From NCBI GenBank assembly GCA_024639415.1, contig JAHEIK010000079.1:1-11796 (forward strand): a stretch of DNA of 11,796 nt, given 5' to 3'. The translations under genes and the position numbers were made by a program. Of this stretch, positions 7,316 through 11,796 are shown one piece after another. The stretch is from Planctomycetota bacterium. Lineage in GTDB: Bacteria; Planctomycetota; PLA2; JAEUHO01. Below the pieces are notes generated by a model, which was given only the letters and a program-made list of their open reading frames with translations, had not been told where the DNA came from and did no database searches. How positions within the stretch are numbered: position 1 is the stretch's first letter; each line of letters begins with the position of its first letter.

Positions 7316-8653
7316 GTGTCACACATCCGCTTCCGCTACCTGCTGCCCGTCCTGTTCCTGGTCGCGTTCTGCGTCCGGACGCCGACGCTCGGGCTGCCGC
7401 TGGAAGGCGATGGAGCCCTGCTCGCCGGCAAGGCGGTCGAGGGCAGCTTCCTCGCACCGGGTAGCGCGCCCCTGCTGCCTGCGCTCATCGCCGCGTCCGG
7501 TACAGTCGGCATCTCCCCGACGGCGGCGCTGCGCCTGCTCGACGCACTCTTCACGGCGGCGCTCGCGCCCCTGCTCGTGCTGCTGGCCGCCGCGCTCGGG
7601 CTCTCCAAGGAACGCTCGTCCATGGCCGGCATGCTCATGGCACTGCACCCATTGGCCTTGGCTGGTGCGGGGGGCATTGCCCCCGGGAGCGGAGCCCTGG
7701 CCTCGGCGCTGCTGCTGGCTGCCCTGGCCGGTCTCGGCAGTCGACGAGCGCCGCAGGTGCGCCTCGGTGGATGCTGCACCCTGCTGCTCGCGGTGGCCGA
7801 TCCGGCAGGGCTGCTTCTCGTTCTGCCGTTGCTATGGCTGTATGCGCGCAGGGAGACCTCGCCGCGCCTGCAGACCGGCCTGCTCATGATCGGGGCGGCG
7901 CTGATCGTCACCGCGCCCCTGACGTGGTTCACGTGGAGTGGCGGCAGTCGACCGGCGCTCGGTTCGCTCCTCGCGTGGGTCGCCGGTGCCACGCTTGGCA
8001 TCCTGCTTCCCGCGCTGCCGCGCGGCTTCAGTGCACTGATCCGCGGGGGGGCCGTCGCCCACGCGTGGCTCACGGGCTCCCTGCTCGTCACCGTGGCGCT
8101 GCTTGCAGCCGGGCCCATGCCAGCGGTCGTGCTGCTGCCACTGGTGCTCGTGGCGGGGATCGAGGGCATGGCGGGCTGGGCGGAGCCCTGGCGCCGCCGG
8201 CTGGCGCCTGCTGCCGTCGGTGGGGCCTTGCTCGTGTCGATGTGGCTCGTCTCGGGCGGCCTGCAGGCGGCGCTGCTGCCGGATGAACCGGCAGAGGCCG
8301 GGCGGCTGCACCTGTTGCGAGAGGCCATGCAGACGGCCGCCGAGGCCGCGGGCGAGAACGGCTGGATCGTGCTGGCGGTGGGGGCCGGACGGCCGGAGGA
8401 ACAAGCCTCCCTGGCGGACCTCCATCCGGACCGCTGGACCTGGACCGAGCGTGCCGCCGAGGGAGACGCCATCGCTCGCCGGCGCCTGATGGTGTTCCCG
8501 GCGGCGTCGTTCGAGTCCGGGCGGAGCGTCGCCGTATTGGCGGAGGCGGGGCGCGAGGCCGGCGTGCACACCTTCGATGGGGCGGGGATCTACCACCAGG
8601 AGGTCGTGCGTGAGGTCGGACCCTACGTCGTACTCCGTGCCCGTCGCCCGTAG
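7316..8653 (+). CDS. multi-pass membrane protein, probable GT-C-type glycosyltransferase
   Basis: The 445-residue protein is strongly hydrophobic over its first 320 residues or so, with about ten likely membrane segments (for example residues 8-20). It ends in a soluble domain of about 120 residues. After the first segment comes LPLEGDGALLAGKA, which resembles the GDEA loop of GT39/ArnT-like enzymes that take sugars from polyprenyl phosphate carriers. Here the usual acidic pair is reduced to D32, with Gly where Glu is common. A GT2 enzyme of the type that makes polyprenyl-phosphate sugars follows 9 bases downstream, which supports a donor-enzyme/transferase pair. The GTG start is chosen for the AAGGA at 7301-7305 and the following basic-hydrophobic N-terminus. 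The membrane call is firm; the enzyme class is inferred, and an unrelated polytopic protein is possible. Confidence 0.65.
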   Translation: MSHIRFRYLLPVLFLVAFCVRTPTLGLPLEGDGALLAGKAVEGSFLAPGSAPLLPALIAASGTVGISPTAALRLLDALFTAALAPLLVLLAAALGLSKERSSMAGMLMALHPLALAGAGGIAPGSGALASALLLAALAGLGSRRAPQVRLGGCCTLLLAVADPAGLLLVLPLLWLYARRETSPRLQTGLLMIGAALIVTAPLTWFTWSGGSRPALGSLLAWVAGATLGILLPALPRGFSALIRGGAVAHAWLTGSLLVTVALLAAGPMPAVVLLPLVLVAGIEGMAGWAEPWRRRLAPAAVGGALLVSMWLVSGGLQAALLPDEPAEAGRLHLLREAMQTAAEAAGENGWIVLAVGAGRPEEQASLADLHPDRWTWTERAAEGDAIARRRLMVFPAASFESGRSVAVLAEAGREAGVHTFDGAGIYHQEVVREVGPYVVLRARRP

Positions 8654-8662
8654 AGTTGCGGC

Positions 8663-9364
8663 ATGACCGTGAGTGACGGACCCATCCTCAGCGTGGTGAT
8701 GCCGGTCTTCAACGAGATCGCCACCATCCACGAGATCCTCCAGAAGGTGCTGGCCTCGCCGGAGGTGCTGGAGATCGTCGTCGTGGACGATGGCTCCGTG
8801 GACGGCACGCGCGACGCCTTGAACGAGGTGAGCGACGAGCGCATCCGGGTGATCATGCATCCCGTCAACCGGGGCAAGGGCGCTGCCGTGCGCACGGGTT
8901 TCGCCGAGGCGCGCGGCGAGGTCGTCGTCGTCCAGGATGCCGATCTCGAGTACGACCCTGCAGAGTATCCGGTCCTGCTGGCCCCGATTCGCGCGGGCGT
9001 GGCCGATGCCGTGTACGGCAGCCGCTTCCTGGCGGGTCCCAGCCGGGTCCTCTACTACAAGCACCGCCTGGGCAACGGCTTGCTCACCTTCCTGAGCAAT
9101 CTGGCCACCGACCTCAACCTGACGGACATGGAGACCTGCTACAAGGCCGTCCGTCGGGAAGTCCTGCAGTCCCTCGACCTGTGTCAGGAACGCTTCGGCA
9201 TCGAGCCCGAGCTGACGGCGAAGCTCGCACGCTCGGGCGCGCGCGTCTACGAAGTCCCCGTCTCCTATCGCGGGCGCACGTACGACGAGGGCAAGAAGAT
9301 CGGGTGGAAGGACGGCTGCAAGGCCGTGTGGTGCATCTGGAAGTACGGCGTCCTGCATCGCTGA
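8663..9364 (+). CDS. GT2 glycosyltransferase, dolichol-phosphate mannose synthase-like
   Basis: This 233-residue family 2 glycosyltransferase resembles the DPM1/DPG-synthase group, which transfers a sugar from a nucleotide donor to a polyprenyl phosphate at the inner face of the cytoplasmic membrane. It opens with LSVVMPVFNEIATIHEIL, followed by VVVDDGSVDGT (D42, D43, nucleotide binding) and NRGKGAAVRTGF. The metal-binding DAD is at 92-94 in VVQDADLEYDP. YGSRFL, the ETCYKAVRREVL segment and VPVSYRGRTYDEGKKIGWKDG complete the fold. No membrane segment is seen, so it is the short soluble form that relies on peripheral membrane contact. The start has only a weak upstream GAG. It follows the membrane protein by 9 bases and is probably co-transcribed with it. 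The sugar it uses cannot be told from sequence. Confidence 0.9.
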   Translation: MTVSDGPILSVVMPVFNEIATIHEILQKVLASPEVLEIVVVDDGSVDGTRDALNEVSDERIRVIMHPVNRGKGAAVRTGFAEARGEVVVVQDADLEYDPAEYPVLLAPIRAGVADAVYGSRFLAGPSRVLYYKHRLGNGLLTFLSNLATDLNLTDMETCYKAVRREVLQSLDLCQERFGIEPELTAKLARSGARVYEVPVSYRGRTYDEGKKIGWKDGCKAVWCIWKYGVLHR

Positions 9365-9382
9365 TCGTGACGCTGCGCTTCG

Positions 9383-9411
9383 TTGCACTCACGCCGCAGC
9401 ACCGCTACATT
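9383..9411 (+). promoter_or_regulatory. sigma-70-type promoter of the metallopeptidase gene
   Basis: TTGCAC (9383-9388) and TACATT (9406-9411) are separated by exactly 17 bases, the best match to a housekeeping promoter in the window. The transcription start would be near 9418, giving a leader of about 54 bases. A small 5-bp hairpin (CGAGG 9414-9418 with CCTCG 9425-9429) would lie at the start of that leader. This marks the metallopeptidase/ATP-grasp pair as its own transcription unit. Confidence 0.6.
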
Positions 9412-9471
9412 CGCGAGGCGCGCCCCTCGATCAGGTCGGCGTGGTGAGCAGCCGGAGGGCACACAAGCATC

Positions 9472-10530
9472 GTGGCGACCGCGCGTACCCAGAAGACCAG
9501 ACGCCGCCGCACGGGGCGCAGCGAGCCGGAGTGGGCACGCTGGACCGATGAGGAGATCCTCGATCTCCGCATGTGCGATCTGGGCGTGACGCTGCGAGGC
9601 ACGTGGATCGAGCCCCTGGTCGAGAAGCTGCACCATGAGATGACGCGTCGGGGCATGCGCCTCAAGCCGCACGCGTGGCTGAGCAACGAGTGGTTCTCGC
9701 CCGACGGCGTGCCGGGCATCGCCGTGCCCTTCTATCTGGCACATCCACGCCTGATGCAGCTCGAGCGGCGGCAGATGTTCCAAGTGGAGGGCGGCACGAA
9801 GGCGTGGTGCATGCGCATCCTGCGGCATGAGGCGGGCCACGCTTTCGATACGGCGTATCGCTTGCGCCGGAAGCGCGCGTGGCAGAAGACGTTCGGCCGC
9901 TCGTCGCGAGCGTACCCGCAGACCTACCGTCCGAAGGCCGAGAGCCGCAACCACGTTCTGCATCTCGACTGGTGGTATGCGCAGAGTCATCCCTGCGAGG
10001 ACTTCGCGGAGACGTTCGCTGTCTGGCTCAAGCCCGGATCGCGCTGGCGCTCGCACTACGAGGGATGGCCGGTCCTCAAGAAGCTGCAGTACGTCGAGGA
10101 CGTCGTGGACGAGCTCGGTGCCTGTCCGCCGCCCGTCCGCTCGCGAGCGCATGTCGAGCCGCTGCGCTCGATGAAGCGCACCTTGCGCAGGCACTACCGC
10201 ACCCGCAGGGACCGCTACGGCGTCGACCTGCCGGACTTCTACGACAGGCAGTTGGAGAAGATGTTCGCGCCTGGTCGTAGCGAGACGAGCGAGACCGCCT
10301 CTGCGTTCCTGCGGCGCGTGGGCAAGGAGGTCTGCCGGCGCGTGGTGCGCGTGACGGGCACGCATCCGTACACGGTGGACCAGTTTCTCGGCGAGATGAT
10401 CGCCCGCAGCCGCAAGCTGAAACTAAGGCGTTCCAGAGCCGAAAGGCATGTCAAGCTGGAGGCAGCCATCCTGTTGGCTGCCCAGGTCCTGGGCTACGTC
10501 AACGGCGGCGGTCATCACGTTGCCCTCTGA
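9472..10530 (+). CDS. putative zinc-binding metallopeptidase (HEAGH)
   Basis: This 352-residue protein matches bacterial proteins usually annotated as putative zinc-binding metallopeptidase. Residues 1-20 are basic (KTRRRRTGR). RPHAWLSNEWFSP-type and GVPGIAVPFYLAHPRLM segments lead to the zinc motif RHEAGHAFDTAYRL with H119, E120 and H123. A downstream CEDFAETFAVWLKPGSRW holds E176, D177 and E180, one of which is the likely third zinc ligand, as in gluzincins. The C-terminal 130 residues are basic and without known motifs. There is no signal peptide or membrane segment, so it is probably cytoplasmic; its substrate is unknown. The GTG start has GGAGGG (9454-9459) 12 bases upstream, somewhat far, and a good promoter precedes it. 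A D-Ala-D-Ala-ligase-like gene follows after 72 bases; I recall similar pairings in other bacteria, suggesting a shared peptide substrate. Confidence 0.8.
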   Translation: MATARTQKTRRRRTGRSEPEWARWTDEEILDLRMCDLGVTLRGTWIEPLVEKLHHEMTRRGMRLKPHAWLSNEWFSPDGVPGIAVPFYLAHPRLMQLERRQMFQVEGGTKAWCMRILRHEAGHAFDTAYRLRRKRAWQKTFGRSSRAYPQTYRPKAESRNHVLHLDWWYAQSHPCEDFAETFAVWLKPGSRWRSHYEGWPVLKKLQYVEDVVDELGACPPPVRSRAHVEPLRSMKRTLRRHYRTRRDRYGVDLPDFYDRQLEKMFAPGRSETSETASAFLRRVGKEVCRRVVRVTGTHPYTVDQFLGEMIARSRKLKLRRSRAERHVKLEAAILLAAQVLGYVNGGGHHVAL

Positions 10531-10592
10531 GCACCAGAGCTCGCGCCGCGAGGCGTGCACGGAGGGCTGGGCATCCCGGCGTTCCATGCAGC

Positions 10593-10598
10593 GGAGAG
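10593..10598 (+). promoter_or_regulatory. ribosome binding site supporting a TTG start
   Basis: GGAGAG lies 4 bases before the in-frame TTG at 10603 (GGAG alone is 6 bases away). No comparable site precedes the in-frame GTG at 10555, and this decides the start of the ATP-grasp gene. Confidence 0.55.
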
Positions 10599-10602
10599 CG
10601 CT

Positions 10603-11622
10603 TTGAAGCGCGTTCTGGCACTCGTAGGGCGAGGAGCACGCCCCCCGCGCACCCTCGAAGGCATGACCGATGCGCAGGTCTCCGAGTGGAAGATGGAGTA
10701 CGACGTGCTCGCTGCGCTCGAAGCGCGCGGCTACGAACCCAAGACCGTCGAGGTCAGCTACGACCTGAATCGCATCCGCGAGGCTGTCGAGGAGCACAGG
10801 CCGCACGTCGTCTTCAACATGCTGGAGGACTTCCACGGCCATGTGGTGTTCGACCAGAACGTCGTCGCGTACCTCGAGTTGCTCCGCGTGCCGTACACCG
10901 GTTGCAACCCGCGCGGTCTCGTGCTCAGTCGCGACAAGGCGCTCACCAAGAAGATCTGCGCGTACCACCGGGTTCCCACGCCGCGCTTCGCCGTCTACCC
11001 GCGCAGCCGCAAGGTCCTGCGCCTGCGCAAGGGCATGTCGTTCCCCGTCATCGTCAAGTCCCTCCTGGAAGATGCGTCCGTAGGCATCTCCCAGGCCTCG
11101 GTCGTCCATGACCTCGAGCAGCTTCAGAAGCGCGTGACCTTCATCCACGAGTCGGTGGGGGACGACGCGATCGCGGAGGAGTTCATCGAGGGGCGCGAGC
11201 TCTATCTGGGCGTGCTCGGCAACCAGCGGCTCGAGACCTTCCCGCTGTGGGAGCTGAACCTCGACGATCTGCCCGAGGGTGCACCACGCATCGCGACGCA
11301 GCGCATCAAGTGGAACCTCGAGTATCAGAAGAAGTACAAGATCCGGTCCGGTCCTGCGCGGGACTTGTCCGATGCCCAACTGAAGCGCATCGCGTACCTG
11401 AGCAAGCGTGTGTTCCGACTGCTGGGGCTCAGCGGCTACGCACGCATGGACTGGCGCATGCGGGAGGACGGACGCGTCTACCTGCTGGAGGCGAACGCAA
11501 ACCCGGATCTGTCACGCGACGAAGATCTGGCGCTCTCAGCCGAGGCGCACGGCTTGAGCTACGAGATGCTCGTGCAGCGCATCCTGAATCTCGGCATCCG
11601 CTATCACGCGACGTGGGATTGA
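10603..11622 (+). CDS. ATP-grasp ligase, D-alanine-D-alanine ligase-like
   Basis: The 339-residue protein is an ATP-grasp enzyme that would join a carboxylate to an amine with ATP. It starts LKRVLALVGRGARPP (read with Met) and has the substrate-side segment PHVVFNMLEDFHG. LSRDKALTKKICAYHRVPTP and FPVIVKSLLEDASVGIS supply ATP contacts, and IAEEFIEGREL follows. The metal-binding end is RMDWRM with D283 and LLEANANPD with E296 and N298, so the catalytic metal set is complete. It differs from housekeeping Ddl and lies away from mur genes, so the real substrate may be another amino acid or peptide. The TTG at 10603 is chosen because family members start right at the KRVLALV strand and GGAGAG precedes it; the GTG at 10555 would add 16 unconserved residues. 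It probably shares the promoter at 9383 with the metallopeptidase gene. Confidence 0.82.
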   Translation: MKRVLALVGRGARPPRTLEGMTDAQVSEWKMEYDVLAALEARGYEPKTVEVSYDLNRIREAVEEHRPHVVFNMLEDFHGHVVFDQNVVAYLELLRVPYTGCNPRGLVLSRDKALTKKICAYHRVPTPRFAVYPRSRKVLRLRKGMSFPVIVKSLLEDASVGISQASVVHDLEQLQKRVTFIHESVGDDAIAEEFIEGRELYLGVLGNQRLETFPLWELNLDDLPEGAPRIATQRIKWNLEYQKKYKIRSGPARDLSDAQLKRIAYLSKRVFRLLGLSGYARMDWRMREDGRVYLLEANANPDLSRDEDLALSAEAHGLSYEMLVQRILNLGIRYHATWD

Positions 11623-11796
11623 GTCAGCACGAGGACGTCGCTGTCGCGTAGCTCCGTGAGATGCTCCGACGCGAGAGCGGTGACCTTGACGACCTTGCGG
11701 TCACCACGCCCAACGAGCCCTTCGGCCCCCAGCCACTGCGGCGAGACGGCGAGCCAGGGGAGGGCGAGGGAGGCCCGCAGGCTCGTGAGGAGCTCG
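11604..11796 (-). CDS. C-terminal fragment of an unidentified minus-strand gene
   Basis: On the minus strand one frame stays open from the window edge to a TGA at 11604-11606, giving 63 residues. It begins ELLTSLRASLALPWLAVSP, continues QWLGAEGLVGRGDRKVV and ends SDVLVLTQSHVA. The mix of hydrophobic and charged residues looks like a real protein end, and no + strand gene competes for 11623-11796. It would converge on the ATP-grasp gene and overlap its last 19 bases. The start lies outside the window and I recognise no family. Confidence 0.5.
   Translation of the reverse strand, partial: ELLTSLRASLALPWLAVSPQWLGAEGLVGRGDRKVVKVTALASEHLTELRDSDVLVLTQSHVA

Noticed and set aside
5163..7457. 764-codon open frame on the minus strand across wecB, the SDR gene and the repeat gap
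   Set aside because: It is antisense to two well-supported genes and low in complexity. The repeated EACFLHVE in it only mirrors the 24-base DNA repeat.
7832..9388. 518-codon minus-strand frame opposite the membrane protein and GT2 genes
   Set aside because: The GT2 gene on the other strand has clear catalytic motifs; the antisense product is Arg/His/Gln-rich and matches nothing.
10531..10602. Hairpin CTCGC/GCGAG (10540-10552) as a terminator between the metallopeptidase and ATP-grasp genes
   Set aside because: The stem is only 5 bp and no T-run follows, so read-through to the ATP-grasp gene is more likely.
10423..11379. 318-codon minus-strand frame opposite the ATP-grasp gene
   Set aside because: It overlaps conserved ATP-grasp motifs on the + strand and has no recognisable domain.

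Overview
This is a GC-rich bacterial window in which almost all the sequence is coding and nearly every gene lies on the + strand. It contains ten complete protein genes and one partial one. Nothing in it fixes the species. The high GC, the biotin-carboxylase pair, the polyprenyl-type glycosyltransferases and the metallopeptidase/ATP-grasp pair would suit a Planctomycetota- or Myxococcota-like Gram-negative lineage, but this is a weak inference. I see no rRNA, tRNA, CRISPR array, transposase or phage gene.

Left part (1-3634), primary metabolism. moaC (molybdenum cofactor) and asd (aspartate-semialdehyde dehydrogenase) share an ATGA stop/start overlap. A 127-base intergenic follows, holding a candidate promoter and a perfect 16-base palindrome that abuts the ribosome binding site of accB. 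accB and accC encode the biotin carrier and biotin carboxylase subunits of acetyl-CoA carboxylase.

Middle part (3643-9364), sugar nucleotides and glycan transfer. A UDP-glucuronate decarboxylase-like gene starts 8 bases after accC and overlaps a wecB-like UDP-GlcNAc 2-epimerase gene (TGATG). An SDR epimerase-family gene follows behind its own leader; it has methionine where the catalytic YxxxK lysine should be. A 422-base non-coding stretch (6894-7315) carries a diverged tandem repeat of about 141 bases, hairpins and a G-quadruplex-type motif. After it come a multi-pass membrane protein resembling GT-C glycosyltransferases and a DPM1-like GT2 enzyme. Together these look like the supply and transfer end of a surface-glycan pathway: nucleotide sugars are made, one sugar is loaded on a polyprenyl phosphate, and a membrane enzyme passes it on.

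Right part (9383-11622), a separate module. Behind a good sigma-70-type promoter (TTGCAC, 17 bases, TACATT) lie a HEAGH zinc metallopeptidase gene and a D-Ala-D-Ala-ligase-like ATP-grasp gene that most likely starts at TTG. A ligase beside a peptidase suggests turnover of an unknown peptide-like product. The last 193 bases hold the C-terminal end of an unidentified minus-strand gene that converges on and slightly overlaps the ATP-grasp gene.

The points most worth a second look are the lysine-less SDR protein, the metallopeptidase/ATP-grasp pair, a three-part promoter-like motif shared by the accB and SDR leaders, the palindrome at the accB ribosome binding site, and the repeats in the 6894-7315 gap.
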